Made by a program: the position numbers and the translations under genes | Shown: piece by piece, positions 33,555-42,312 of the stretch | How the letters are laid out: each line of letters opens with the position of its first letter | How positions within the stretch are numbered: position 1 is the first letter of the stretch | Assembly: GCF_017573505.1 (NCBI RefSeq) | Contig: NZ_JAGEOJ010000028.1 | Location: forward strand, 62,001-126,000 | Direction of reading: 5' to 3' | Length of the DNA: 64,000 nt | Source: Actinomadura barringtoniae | GTDB lineage: Bacteria > Actinomycetota > Actinomycetes > Streptosporangiales > Streptosporangiaceae | Notes under the pieces: generated by a model | The model's input: the letters and a program-made list of their open reading frames with translations, nothing else | Database searches by the model: none | What the model was told of the DNA's origin: nothing

Positions 33555-33642
33555 CCCTCCGGGGGCGGCTCGACGCCGCCGGGGGTACCGAAACCCGCAA
33601 ACATCCGTCGCGATCCGCATCACCGCGCCTACCGTGGGTGAC

Positions 33643-34212
33643 ATGCCCCGCCCCCTGCGCTTCACCGGCTCGAGCTCGCGCGGCCCGGCCCGTTCCACCG
33701 CGGCGCTCACCCTGCTCACCGTGACCGGCGCGACCGCCGTGTGGGCGGTCGTGCAGGTCGCCGAGCACGCACCGCGGCCCGGCCACGGCGACCTGTCACC
33801 GACCTCGGTCACCAGCAGCGCCGCCCCCGACCGTCCGGCGTCCCGGCGGGCCCCCGCGCCGCCGGGAGCCTCGACCGTGGGCCCCGCGACGACCGGCGCC
33901 GCCGACCCGGCCCTGCCCGGCACCTCCGGGGTGGGCGTGCCCGGCACCTCAGGCGTGGGCGCGCCTGGCACCGGAACGGCCTGGCCCGGCCATCCGATGC
34001 CTCACCACCCCGCCCCTGGCACGCACGCCCCCGCGCACGCGCCGTCCCACAAGCCCGCCGGGGGAGCGCACTCCGGAAAGGGTCAGCAGGGCGGCCAGGG
34101 CCAGTCCGGGCAATCGGCGGCGTGGATCCGCGCCGAATGCGCGCGCCGCTTCCCCGGCGGCCCGCGCCGCAGCGCCTGCGTCACCTACCTGCAGCAGGCC
34201 ATGGGCCGCTGA
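33643..34212 (+). CDS. Secreted or membrane-anchored low-complexity protein
   Basis: A 189-residue protein of unknown function. One membrane or signal segment (STAALTLLTVTGATAVWAVVQ) is followed by a Pro/Ala/Gly/Thr-rich spacer with two GVPGTSG-like repeats and a His/Pro stretch. The conserved-looking C-terminus (about residues 155-189) reads AWIRAECARRF and SACVTYLQQAMGR with two Cys. It is probably surface-exposed. ATG 33643 has TACCGT 7 nt upstream and no Shine-Dalgarno, consistent with a leaderless message. Confidence 0.72.
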   Translation: MPRPLRFTGSSSRGPARSTAALTLLTVTGATAVWAVVQVAEHAPRPGHGDLSPTSVTSSAAPDRPASRRAPAPPGASTVGPATTGAADPALPGTSGVGVPGTSGVGAPGTGTAWPGHPMPHHPAPGTHAPAHAPSHKPAGGAHSGKGQQGGQGQSGQSAAWIRAECARRFPGGPRRSACVTYLQQAMGR

Positions 34213-34228
34213 CCAGCTGCGCCCGCGC

Positions 34229-34264
34229 GGACCGGCGCGCTCTCGTGGACCGGCGCGCTCTCGT
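34229..34264. repeat. 18-bp tandem duplication between convergent genes
   Basis: Two exact copies of GGACCGGCGCGCTCTCGT plus a 4-bp partial third, in the 59-bp gap between the low-complexity protein gene and the SDR gene. Confidence 0.9.
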
Positions 34265-34271
34265 GGACGGC

Positions 34272-34982
34272 CTACCAGGGGCTGGCGCCGTCGCGGTCGA
34301 AGTAACCGCCGGTCGGGCCGTCAGGGCCGACCAGCGCCAACCGCACGATCATCTCGGCGCCCTCCTGCACGGTCTGCAGCCCTGTGTTGCCGTTCAGGTC
34401 GGTCTTGGTGAAGCCGGGCTCCACCGAGTTGACGCGCATGGCGGGGAACGCCTTGGCGTACTGCACGGTCAGCATGTTGAGGGCGGTCTTGGACGCCGGA
34501 TAGGCCACGCCCGGGTAGGCGTGGTGCGGCGTGCCGGGGGTGCCGGCGCGGGTGAGGGAGGCCAGGCCGCTGCTGACGTTCACCACGACCGGCGCCTGCG
34601 AACGCTGCAGCAGCGGCAGGAAGGCGTGCAGCACCCGCACCGGCCCGTACACGTTGGTCTCGAACGTGCGCCGCATCATTTCGGCGGTCAGCCCCTCGGC
34701 GCCGATCACGGTGCCGTCGTCGTTCATCTCGTTCTGGATGCCCGCGTTGTTGACCAGCACGTCCAGCCCGCCGCCGGCTTCGATGGCCTCGGCGGCGGCC
34801 TGTACGGAGGCGTCGTCGGTGACGTCGAGCTGCACGGCCCGCGCCCCGATCCGCTCGGCCGCGGCGCGCCCGCGTGCGGCGTCGCGGCTCCCGACGTAGA
34901 CGGTGTGGCCCTCGGCCACCAGCTGCCGCGCCGTCTCGAGCCCCAGGCCCTTGTTCGCTCCAGTGATCAATGTCGTCGTCAT
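34272..34982 (-). CDS. Short-chain dehydrogenase/reductase
   Basis: A 236-residue classical SDR. The cofactor motif TGANKGLGLETAR (TGxxxGxG) is at residues 7-19, NNAG at about 82-85, and the catalytic Ser and YxxxK motif in YPASKTALNML. Residues after beta-strand 2 (SRDAARG) suggest NADPH preference. Substrate is unknown. A perfect 16-bp palindrome lies 17 bp upstream of the start, but no TetR-type regulator is adjacent; the next gene is a recombinase. Confidence 0.93.
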   Translation of the reverse strand: MTTTLITGANKGLGLETARQLVAEGHTVYVGSRDAARGRAAAERIGARAVQLDVTDDASVQAAAEAIEAGGGLDVLVNNAGIQNEMNDDGTVIGAEGLTAEMMRRTFETNVYGPVRVLHAFLPLLQRSQAPVVVNVSSGLASLTRAGTPGTPHHAYPGVAYPASKTALNMLTVQYAKAFPAMRVNSVEPGFTKTDLNGNTGLQTVQEGAEMIVRLALVGPDGPTGGYFDRDGASPW

Positions 34983-34999
34983 GTCAGCAACGCTAGGAT

Positions 35000-35015
35000 T
35001 TAGAGCGCGCTCTAA
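35000..35015. promoter_or_regulatory. Perfect palindrome upstream of the SDR gene
   Basis: TTAGAGCGCGCTCTAA is perfectly self-complementary and ends 17 bp before the SDR start. Its form suits a TetR-type repressor. No regulator gene is next to it, so the regulator is encoded elsewhere or was separated. Confidence 0.65.
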
Positions 35016-35085
35016 GTCAAGCGGCCTTCCGCCACCGATCTTCAGCGCCCGGGGGAGTAGCGGCCGACCACCCTGCGCCCGCTCC

Positions 35086-36147
35086 CTACGACTCCTCGCC
35101 GGAGTGGTCCAGCAGGGGGTGGATCCGCATGGCCGCCTCGAGCTCCCCCGGCAACTCGTCGCGGTAACGCCCCAGCGTGGACAGGTCCGAGTGACCCAGT
35201 ACGCGCCGCACCGCGTCCATGTCGGTCGCCGCCGCGAGCAGATGCGTCGCGGTGGTGTGCCGCAGCCCGTGCGGCGTCACGCCACGGCGGCTGCCGGGGT
35301 CGACGCGTTCCCGCACCCGGTCGATCACCGCCTGAACGTCGCCGCGCGCCAGCCGCCGCCCCCGCCACGACAGCAGCAGCGCCCTGCCCTCCACGCCCCG
35401 GTCCAGCCGCGGGCGGCCGCCCGCCAGGTAGGCGTCCAGCACCGCGGCGACCGGATGGGGGAGAGGAACGTCCCTGGTCCGCCCTCCCTTCCCGAAGATC
35501 CGCCAGTAGCGGGTGCCGGCGTTGACGAAGAAGTCCTCGGCGTCGGCGCGCGTCAGCTCCGACACCCGCGGCCCGACCGCCGCCAGCAGCAGCACGATCA
35601 GCGCGTCGCGCAGCTCGGTCCGCTGATCGGAGCGCCTGCCCGGCTCGGCGTCGGGCTGTTCGGCGAGCCGCCGCGCCGCGCCCATCAGCCCGGTGGCCTG
35701 CTCGGCCGTCAAAGCCCGCCGCTCGGCGCGCAGCCCGCCCCGCTCCCTGGCCCGTACGGTCGCGGCCTGCATCGGGTCCAGGTGCACCCATCCCGACAGC
35801 GCGGCGTGCTTGAAGAACGCCGACACCGACCTGCGGAACCGCGCCTGGGAGGCGGCGCTCTGCAGGGGAGCGGCGCCGGGGGAGCGGGCGTCCCCCGCCC
35901 GACCGGCGGCGCGGCGGCCGTCGGGTTTGCGGGCGAACCGCAGCAGCACCTCGTCGACGTCGCCGCCGGTCAGGTCGTCCAGGATCCGCTGCGGACCGGC
36001 CAGGGAAGCGAAGGTCTGCACGTCCCGGACGTAGACCTCGGCGGTGCCGGGCGCCAGCCCGCCGGTGTCGGCCCGCGCCCGGACCATCTCGGCGTACAGG
36101 TCGGCGGTCTCGGCGACGGTGAGCCGCTGAACATCGGTGGGACGCAC
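35086..36147 (-). CDS. Tyrosine recombinase (XerC/D-like)
   Basis: About 353 residues from GTG 36147. The N-terminal SAM-like DNA-binding domain spans residues 10-130 with an Arg/Gly-rich insert near 73-95. The catalytic set is complete: Arg194 (GPRVSEL), Lys220 (IFGKGGRTR), His293 and Arg296 (HGLRHTTATHLL), His319 (LGHSD) and Tyr328 (TLGRYRD). The C-terminal half strongly resembles XerC/XerD. No phage, transposon or att-like repeat is visible nearby, so it may be a domesticated recombinase or the remnant of an island. The start is uncertain. Confidence 0.88.
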   Translation of the reverse strand: MRPTDVQRLTVAETADLYAEMVRARADTGGLAPGTAEVYVRDVQTFASLAGPQRILDDLTGGDVDEVLLRFARKPDGRRAAGRAGDARSPGAAPLQSAASQARFRRSVSAFFKHAALSGWVHLDPMQAATVRARERGGLRAERRALTAEQATGLMGAARRLAEQPDAEPGRRSDQRTELRDALIVLLLAAVGPRVSELTRADAEDFFVNAGTRYWRIFGKGGRTRDVPLPHPVAAVLDAYLAGGRPRLDRGVEGRALLLSWRGRRLARGDVQAVIDRVRERVDPGSRRGVTPHGLRHTTATHLLAAATDMDAVRRVLGHSDLSTLGRYRDELPGELEAAMRIHPLLDHSGEES

Positions 36148-36345
36148 ACCGCCGGACGCTACCGCCCGCCACCGACAGAACCCGAGAACGGACACCAGAT
36201 GCAAAACCAGACAGAACCCCCATTCTGTCCGGTGTGGCGAATCCGCCGTTCTTCGCGGCGGGAATGCCCGCGAAACCGGTGCGTTCGCACCTATCGCCAG
36301 GTGAAATGATCCAGGGGACACCGGGCGGAGACGGGAGGGGCGGCC

Positions 36346-36816
36346 GTGCTGGACGAGGGACTGTTCGAACACGTCGGCGAGGTCGTCAGGGGATCGGCGC
36401 CACGCGATCTGGGCGAGCTGCGCGTCATGGTGCGCCGCAACGGCGTCAAGGCCTGGTTCGGCGACGCCGCGCCGCACCGCGAGCACTACGAGGCGCAGGT
36501 CATCGGCGCCGACATCCTCAGCCAGGCACGCACGCACGCCCTGGAGATCGGTTTCCACGCCGAGCACTCCAAGGCCGCCGACAACGACGCGGCGCTGCAG
36601 CCGCTCATCGCCGGTGAACCGGCATGGCGCGCCGAGCTCGGGCCCAGCGCCGAGGCTGGCGCGTTCATCGGCCCGGCCAACTGGCGCCGCGTCTCGGAGA
36701 TCTGGCTCGATCCCGACCTGGACGACGCCGACATCGCGTTCGAGATCGGCGTGCGGCTCGTGGAATACATGACCGCGCTCGAGCCGCACCGCCGCGGCAG
36801 CAGCAGCACGCCCTGA
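36346..36816 (+). CDS. Conserved-type hypothetical protein
   Basis: A 156-residue soluble protein of unknown function, starting at GTG 36346 behind GGGAGG. It looks like a compact alpha/beta fold: LRVMVRRNGVKAWFG, THALEIGFHAEHS, then RRVSEIWLDPDLDDADIAFEI. His and Asp residues in GFHAEHSKAADND could form a site, but no known motif is recognised. It lies between the divergent recombinase gene and the sigma-like membrane gene. GC and codon use match the neighbours. Confidence 0.72.
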   Translation: MLDEGLFEHVGEVVRGSAPRDLGELRVMVRRNGVKAWFGDAAPHREHYEAQVIGADILSQARTHALEIGFHAEHSKAADNDAALQPLIAGEPAWRAELGPSAEAGAFIGPANWRRVSEIWLDPDLDDADIAFEIGVRLVEYMTALEPHRRGSSSTP

Positions 36817-36986
36817 GCTCCCGAGCCCCTGACCCACGGCCCACGGGCCCACCAGGCACCGCCGGCCCGGCGCGTCCCGACACGCCTCGCGCCGCCATTT
36901 CCGGCCGCCGAAAACCCCGCTCCAACCTCGACATACACTGCTAATTCGGCATACATCAGCACCATTAAGAAATGCTGATCTCGCAA

Positions 36987-37014
36987 TTGCGGGCACACGG
37001 AACCGCTCTATAAG
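36987..37014 (+). promoter_or_regulatory. Sigma-70-type promoter upstream of the sigma-like membrane gene
   Basis: TTGCGG (36987-36992), a 16-bp spacer and TATAAG (37009-37014), in an AT-rich island (about 36945-37015) that contrasts with the surrounding GC. The rest of the 36817-37061 gap shows no gene. Confidence 0.5.
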
Positions 37015-37061
37015 GTAGGCATCGGGGCTCGGGAAATTAAAACCTCCACCAGGGGAGTCCT

Positions 37062-38927
37062 GTGCCGGACAACGCGGGAAAAGAAAACATCCGAACCGTC
37101 GTCAACAGGCGCTATAGAGAACTTGTCCGAATGGCCTATCTTGTGCTTCCGGATGATCTCGCCAAACACGACCGGCTCATCCACGCGCACTGGATCGTCA
37201 ACCAGAGCCTGCCGCGCGGCCCCCGCCGCCCGCGAGCCGACCTGTACGAGAAACTGCGCCACCAGGTGCTCCGCAAGGCGATGCGGCCCGCCCACACCGG
37301 CCGCGCACGCCTGGGCCCCTGGCTGCGGCTCCAGCCCGCCACCAGCACCGACGACGACCTCGCCCTCACCACCGAACTCGGCAGGCTGACCGCCGAGGAA
37401 CGCGCCGCCTACGTGCTGCTGCACCTGGAATCCATGCCCGCTGACGACGCCGCCGGCCTGCTCGCCGACCTCGGCGTCCCCGACCCGGCCGCCGCGCTGC
37501 GCGGCGCCGCCGCCATCGACGAGCACCTGCCGCCGCTGGACCAGGACGCGCTGCTGGCCCGCCCGCCGATGGACCCCACCATCACCCGCCTGTACGGGCA
37601 CCGCACCCACCCGGCGATGTCGCGCCCCACCCTGGCGATGTTCGCCGCGGCCACCGCCGCCGTCGCCGCGGCGGCCGCGCTCACCTTCGCGTTCGGGCAT
37701 CCCTGGGCCAGCGCCGGCGACAACGGCCCCGCCGCGCACGCCGCCGGCGGCCGCCCCGACCACCTGACCCGCACCAGGCCCGGCGAATGGGAGCGCACCA
37801 CCCGCCTGGACCTGGACACCTGGCCGGCCCGCGGCGACCTCACCGGCGACGACGCCTTCACCTCCGGCGCGCTGGCCGCCTGGAACGCCGCCTCCACCCG
37901 CGACCGCGACATCACCCGCGACCACGCCGACCCCGGCCCGCCCGACGCCGCACCGCAACTCCTGTACGCCGGCCACGCGGGTTCGGCGCGAGTGGCGCTG
38001 CTGCACGACTCCTCGCGCGTCGCCCGCTACACCGAGGACCGGGGGACCACCGCCCTGGAACTGTTCCCCGAAGGCCGCCTGCTGCCCGGCGGCGCCAGCC
38101 CGCTGCGCCTGGCACCCGGGAAACTCTTGATGCCGCCGTGGGTGACGGCGGTGAAGTCGGCGGCGCTGGACGGCGGCCGCGCCCACTGGCAGCCGGTGAA
38201 CGTGGCGGGTGGTGTCGCGTCGGTCCCGGCGGTGCCCGTCTCGAGCGGCTGCGCCCGCGGCCCGGTCCTGGAACTGCAGCAGCCCACCATCGCCCACGGC
38301 CGCCCCTACACGATCATCGACCTGGGCGGGCTGCAGTCGGCGAACCTGCTGTACGAGCCACCACCACCCGCACCGGTACGGCGCCTGGGGCCGCACCAGG
38401 TCGACTCGGCGCCCGAGGCGGTCCCGTGGGGGTTCCAGCTGTGGGGCAAGCTGGCGTGCAGGCCCGCGGGCCCCGCCGCCGTCACCGGGCACGGCCCTGG
38501 CAGCGTCGAGATGGCGATGGCGTGGGAGTTCTGGGCGGGGAACCTGCCCGACGGCGGCGGCCGCGGCCACTGGGTCTGCACCCGCTACGGTCTCGGCGAC
38601 GGCGGCAGCCGCACCTACGCGACGCTGCTGGACGACCGCGGCGCGACCCTCACCGGGCAGCGCAGCGGCACGTGGGACTGCAGCCGCCTGCAGCGCGACG
38701 TGGTCAGCGGCACCTGGTGGAAGTCACCGAAGGGACGCTGGTACTACCTGGCCGCCGCCAGCCGCCGCGTGGTGATCCTGGCCGCCGACGGCCCGTTCTC
38801 CCACCCGGCGGTGAAGAAGGGCTTCCTGGTCGCCCAGGGCCCTAAGGGCGGTCAGCAGCCGCCCGGCAAGGTGAGCCTGCAGGCCGAGAACTACGACCAC
38901 CACCCCATGCCGATCTTCCAACGCTGA
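37062..38927 (+). CDS. Membrane protein with sigma-factor-like cytoplasmic domain and large extracellular domain
   Basis: A 621-residue protein starting at GTG 37062 behind AGGGGAG. Residues 10-165 resemble a degenerate ECF sigma factor: YRELVRMAYLVLPDD recalls region 2, and LTAEERAAYVLLHLESMPADDAAGLL recalls region 4, but the recognition helix is not conserved. A membrane segment follows at about 186-211 (MFAAATAAVAAAAALTFAFG). The remaining 410 residues are extracellular, with scattered Cys (SSGCARG, KLACRPAG, HWVCTRYG, TWDCSRL) and beta-rich sequence. It may be a membrane-tethered regulator or a protein that reused the sigma fold for partner binding. Confidence 0.72.
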   Translation: MPDNAGKENIRTVVNRRYRELVRMAYLVLPDDLAKHDRLIHAHWIVNQSLPRGPRRPRADLYEKLRHQVLRKAMRPAHTGRARLGPWLRLQPATSTDDDLALTTELGRLTAEERAAYVLLHLESMPADDAAGLLADLGVPDPAAALRGAAAIDEHLPPLDQDALLARPPMDPTITRLYGHRTHPAMSRPTLAMFAAATAAVAAAAALTFAFGHPWASAGDNGPAAHAAGGRPDHLTRTRPGEWERTTRLDLDTWPARGDLTGDDAFTSGALAAWNAASTRDRDITRDHADPGPPDAAPQLLYAGHAGSARVALLHDSSRVARYTEDRGTTALELFPEGRLLPGGASPLRLAPGKLLMPPWVTAVKSAALDGGRAHWQPVNVAGGVASVPAVPVSSGCARGPVLELQQPTIAHGRPYTIIDLGGLQSANLLYEPPPPAPVRRLGPHQVDSAPEAVPWGFQLWGKLACRPAGPAAVTGHGPGSVEMAMAWEFWAGNLPDGGGRGHWVCTRYGLGDGGSRTYATLLDDRGATLTGQRSGTWDCSRLQRDVVSGTWWKSPKGRWYYLAAASRRVVILAADGPFSHPAVKKGFLVAQGPKGGQQPPGKVSLQAENYDHHPMPIFQR

Positions 38928-38946
38928 ACCCCCGCCCCGCTGAGAG

Positions 38947-39792
38947 TCAGTCGCGGAAGGCGGCCCGCGCGGCCTGCACGAACGAGCGGATCAGCGGGGT
39001 GTCGTCGCGGGCCGCCACCACCACCGGGCTCGGCGGCATGTCGGCCAGCGGCACCACCGCCAGCCCCTCGGGCGGCTCGTGCCCGAGGGGGCCGATTCCG
39101 ACGGTCCCGTTCCACAGCACGGCGTGCAGGCACTCCTGCACGACCCGCACCACCGGGCCGTGGCGGGGCTCGCCGCCGTGCCAGTACGACTGCCAGAGCG
39201 GCTCGGTGCCCTCGGGGAAGCGGAACCATTCCCGGCCCGCCAGGTCGGCGAGTTTCACCTGGTCGCGTTCCGCCAGCGGATCGCCCGCGCGCAGCACCGC
39301 ACCGACCGGGTCGGCCCGCAGCTCATGCACGCGCAGGCCGGTCTGGTCGAACGGGCCGCGGGTGAGGGCGACGTCGACGAGCCCGGCGCGCAGCCCGCAG
39401 GTGGGGTCGGTGAGGTCGGTGTCGCGGACCAGCACCTCCACGTCGGGGTGCCGCTCACGGTAGGCGGCGGCCAGGCGCCGCGCGCCCGGGTCGGTGCCAT
39501 CTCCCAGAATCCCCACGGTGATGGTTCCGGCTCCGGCGGCCGCCGCGACCCGTACCCGCGCCCGGTCGGCCTGGTCCAGGAGCACCCGCGCCTCCTCCAG
39601 CAGCACCATCCCCGGCTGGGTGAGCGCCACCCCGGACGGGGAACGCCGGAACAGGACGGCACCGACGTCGGTCTCGAGCTGTTTGATGGCGCGGCTGAGC
39701 GGCGGCTGGCTCATGTGGAGCCGCGCGGCGGCCCTGCCGAAATGGAGTTCCTCGGCGACGGCGACGAAATACCGCAGCGTGCGCAGCTCCAT
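38947..39792 (-). CDS. LysR-family transcriptional regulator
   Basis: A 281-residue LysR regulator. The winged helix-turn-helix reads ELHFGRAAARLHMSQPPLSRAI (shown in parts), a signature of the CatR/BenM-like branch. The effector domain follows from about residue 90. It is divergent from cupin and DoxX genes and has a T-N11-A box in the gap, so these are its likely targets. Confidence 0.93.
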   Translation of the reverse strand: MELRTLRYFVAVAEELHFGRAAARLHMSQPPLSRAIKQLETDVGAVLFRRSPSGVALTQPGMVLLEEARVLLDQADRARVRVAAAAGAGTITVGILGDGTDPGARRLAAAYRERHPDVEVLVRDTDLTDPTCGLRAGLVDVALTRGPFDQTGLRVHELRADPVGAVLRAGDPLAERDQVKLADLAGREWFRFPEGTEPLWQSYWHGGEPRHGPVVRVVQECLHAVLWNGTVGIGPLGHEPPEGLAVVPLADMPPSPVVVAARDDTPLIRSFVQAARAAFRD

Positions 39793-39802
39793 AAACGGCC
39801 AC

Positions 39803-39819
39803 GATACCCGCGCGGTATC
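39803..39819. promoter_or_regulatory. LysR box between LysR and cupin genes
   Basis: GATACC, CGCGC, GGTATC is an inverted repeat with perfect 6-bp arms. It contains ATAC-N7-GTAT, the standard LysR form with T-N11-A geometry. Confidence 0.6.
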
Positions 39820-39875
39820 ACCCCCACCTAAACGGTCCTGGACAGCGGTGACGCGCAGGCGGTGGACTCGTGGAC

Positions 39876-40349
39876 ATGACCGCCGACAATGACGTGCCGG
39901 TATCGGTGGTGGGCCCGGGGGACGGGGAGACCATCACGCTCGGCACCACGACGTTCCGTGTCCTGGAGGACGGCAGCAACACCGGACATCGGCTGGGGAT
40001 CGCCGAGTCGGTCCTGGCGCCGCACACGCCGGGGCCTCCGCAGCACCGGCACGCGCAGCACGACGAGGGGTTCTACGTCATCTCCGGGATGGTGCGCTTC
40101 ACCGTGGGCCGTGACAGCCATGACGCGGTCGCGGGGACGCTGGTCATGGTTCCGCCAGGTGCGCCGCACACTTTCGAAAACCCCACCGATGAGCCCGCCG
40201 TGATGCTCAGCACGTTCACACCCGACCTGTACGTTCAGTATTTCCGTGATCTGGAGAAAATGTTCTCCGGGGGAGAGCCGCCATCTCCAGAAGCCCACAT
40301 AAAGGCGATGGGCCGTTATGCCACGACTCCCGCCACCGAATTCCACTAA
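39876..40349 (+). CDS. Cupin-domain protein
   Basis: About 157 residues with a single cupin fold. Metal-binding residues are in GPPQHRHAQHDEGFYVISG (His, His, Glu pattern) and PGAPHTFENP (His). The group resembles quercetin-dioxygenase-like or general cupins. ATG 39876 is preferred; GTG 39870 is also in frame. It is followed after 15 bp by a DoxX gene, so they form an operon under the divergent LysR regulator. Confidence 0.9.
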   Translation: MTADNDVPVSVVGPGDGETITLGTTTFRVLEDGSNTGHRLGIAESVLAPHTPGPPQHRHAQHDEGFYVISGMVRFTVGRDSHDAVAGTLVMVPPGAPHTFENPTDEPAVMLSTFTPDLYVQYFRDLEKMFSGGEPPSPEAHIKAMGRYATTPATEFH

Positions 40350-40364
40350 AAGGGAACCATTTAA

Positions 40365-40727
40365 ATGCACGTCGCCTATTGGATCTTCGCCGATCTGCTC
40401 GCCGCGTTCTACCTGTACGCGGGCTTCATCAAGATCGTTCGTTCGCGTGAGCGGCTCGAGCCGATGATGCAGTGGGTGGACACCACGCCGATGCCGGCCG
40501 TCCGGGCGATCGGCGTGGTCGAGGTGCTCGGCGCCCTGGGGCTGATCCTGCCGCCACTGACGGGAATCGCGTCCTGGCTGGCGTTCGCCGCGGCGACGGG
40601 ATTCGTTCTGCTGCAGCTCGGCGCGACCCGCGTTCACCTCAGGCGCGGCGACCGCCAGATCGTTCTCAACATCGTGCTCATCCTCGCCGCCGCCGTCACG
40701 GCGTGGCTCGCGACGACCTGGCTGTGA
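40365..40727 (+). CDS. DoxX-family membrane protein
   Basis: A 120-residue small membrane protein with four hydrophobic segments. FYLYAGFIKIVRSRERLEPM and AIGVVEVLGALGLILPPL are typical of DoxX/DoxX-like proteins, which are associated with oxidative or thiol stress and quinone chemistry. ATG 40365 follows AAAGGGAA. Its stop codon lies in an 11-bp direct repeat (GTGACACGACG at 40724 and 40739). Confidence 0.88.
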   Translation: MHVAYWIFADLLAAFYLYAGFIKIVRSRERLEPMMQWVDTTPMPAVRAIGVVEVLGALGLILPPLTGIASWLAFAAATGFVLLQLGATRVHLRRGDRQIVLNIVLILAAAVTAWLATTWL

Positions 40728-40809
40728 CACGACGAGCCGTGACACGACGGCGCACGACCATGGAAACCCTGGGATCAGCCCCTCTTCCGAGAGGCTCTCC
40801 CCTTGGTCG

Positions 40810-40823
40810 ATAATGTACATTAT
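40810..40823. promoter_or_regulatory. AT-rich perfect palindrome
   Basis: ATAATGTACATTAT is perfectly self-complementary and stands out in this GC-rich DNA. It lies in the 258-bp gap between the DoxX and MFS genes. Two more perfect palindromic motifs occur in the same gap (CGTGATCACG near 40863, TGCAGG-A-CCTGCA at 40899-40911). They may be operators for the MFS gene. Confidence 0.45.
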
Positions 40824-40985
40824 GTTAAGTAGAGCTGGTCGAGGGCCCCGGAGCTGCGATGTCGTGATCACGCTCCCCCGGTTGTGGTGACCCGCTGGTG
40901 CAGGACCTGCAGTACGACGCGGCCGGCAGCGGGCGCCCGTGAACCGGGAGGCGGCCCGGCGCGGGCGCGGCGTAGAGTGCGGGGC

Positions 40986-42191
40986 ATGACGTGGCGACAT
41001 TGATCCTTACCTGAGTCGAGGCTGGCGCGCCGCCTGTACGCGTGCGCGTTCTTTGAGGACTTCGTCCTGCTGTACCCGGTGTACGCGCTGCTGTTCGCCG
41101 ACGCCGGGCTGTCGACCGCGCAGATCTCCTCGCTTTTCGTCATCTGGTCGCTGACGGGCCTGGCGCTGGAGGTGCCGTCGGGTGTGTGGGCGGACGCGTT
41201 CTCCCGGCGGCTGCTGCTGGTGGCCTCTCCCCTGCTGACCGGCGCGGGTTTCGCGCTGTGGACGTGGCTGCCGTCGTATCCGGCGTTCGCGGCGGGGTTC
41301 GTGCTGTGGGGGCTGGCGACGGCGCTGCGGTCGGGGACGTTGCAGGCGCTGGTGTACGAGGAGCTGCAGCGGATCGGCACCGCGTCCTGTTATGCGCGGC
41401 TGATCGGGCGGGCGCAGGCGATCGGCGTCACCGCGATCATGGTGGCGAACGCGGCGGCCGCGCCGGTCATGGGCGTGGGCGGTTACCGGGCGCTGGGCTC
41501 GGCGAGCGTCGCGACGTGCGTGGTGTGCGCGGCGATCGCCTGGACGCTGCCCGAGAGCCGTGAACGGGGTCGCGAGCGCGGCGGCGAACCGGACGGCGGC
41601 GACGACACTGAGGACGTCGGGGATGGGTCGTCGATGGCGGCGGTGTGGCGCGACGGGTGGGCTCATGTGCGGACCGCGCCGGGTGTGCGGGGCGGTGTGG
41701 TTTTGCTGATGGTGGTGATGGGCTGCAGCGCGGTCGATGAGTACGTGCCGGTGCTGGCGCGGTCGACGGGGGTGGCGGTGGCGGCGGTTCCGCTGCTGGT
41801 GCTGGTGGTCAGCGCCGGTGAGACGGCGGGCGGGTGGCTGGCGGGCCGGGACACGGCGTGGCTGAATCCGGCGCTGGCGGTGGCGGGTGTGTGCCTGGCG
41901 GTGGGCGCGCTGTGGGGGCGGCCTGCGGGGATGGTGCTGGTGGCGGTGGCGTTCGGGGTGACGCAGTGGGCGATCGTGGCGGCGGAGACGCGGCTGCAGG
42001 AACGCATCGCCGACCGGTCGCGGGCGACGGTGATGTCGCTGGCGGGCCTGGGTTCTGAGGTGATGGCGGTGCTGGCCTACGCGGGGTACGGGCTGGGGTC
42101 TGCGTGGGCGGGGCCGGGTGTCCTGTTCGCGGTGGCGGCTCTCCCCTATCTGGTGGTGGCCGTCGTGCGGCGCGTACATCCCGAGATGTAG
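40986..42191 (+). pseudogene. MFS transporter with in-frame stop at codon 6
   Basis: The reading frame encodes an MFS transporter of about 400 residues with 12 hydrophobic segments, including the loop SGVWADAFSRRLLL. The family-like N-terminus (RLYACAFFEDFVLLYPVYALLFADAG) is in frame from 41019 but has no ATG, GTG or TTG until GTG 41079, inside the first membrane helix. The only suitable start, ATG 40986, is followed in frame by TGA at 41001-41003; a CGA-to-TGA change would explain it. A TAGAGT hexamer 7 nt upstream of ATG 40986 supports that start. It may be a recent pseudogene, a sequencing error, or use a CTG start. Confidence 0.7.
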
Positions 42192-42312
42192 GCGCCGCGG
42201 GGGCCGTGGGCCGTCAGATGCACGGCAGGTGCCCGCTGGAGCCGGATTCGCGGGGCGGGGCTGGTTGGTCATGCTCTGGAGCCGTGGACGAATCGGCCGA
42301 GGAGGGTACGGG

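Noticed and set aside
35086..36147. Integrated phage or island anchored at the recombinase or at tRNA-Arg
   Set aside because: No phage genes, att duplication or composition shift are visible, and the tRNA is 13 kb away with ordinary genes between.
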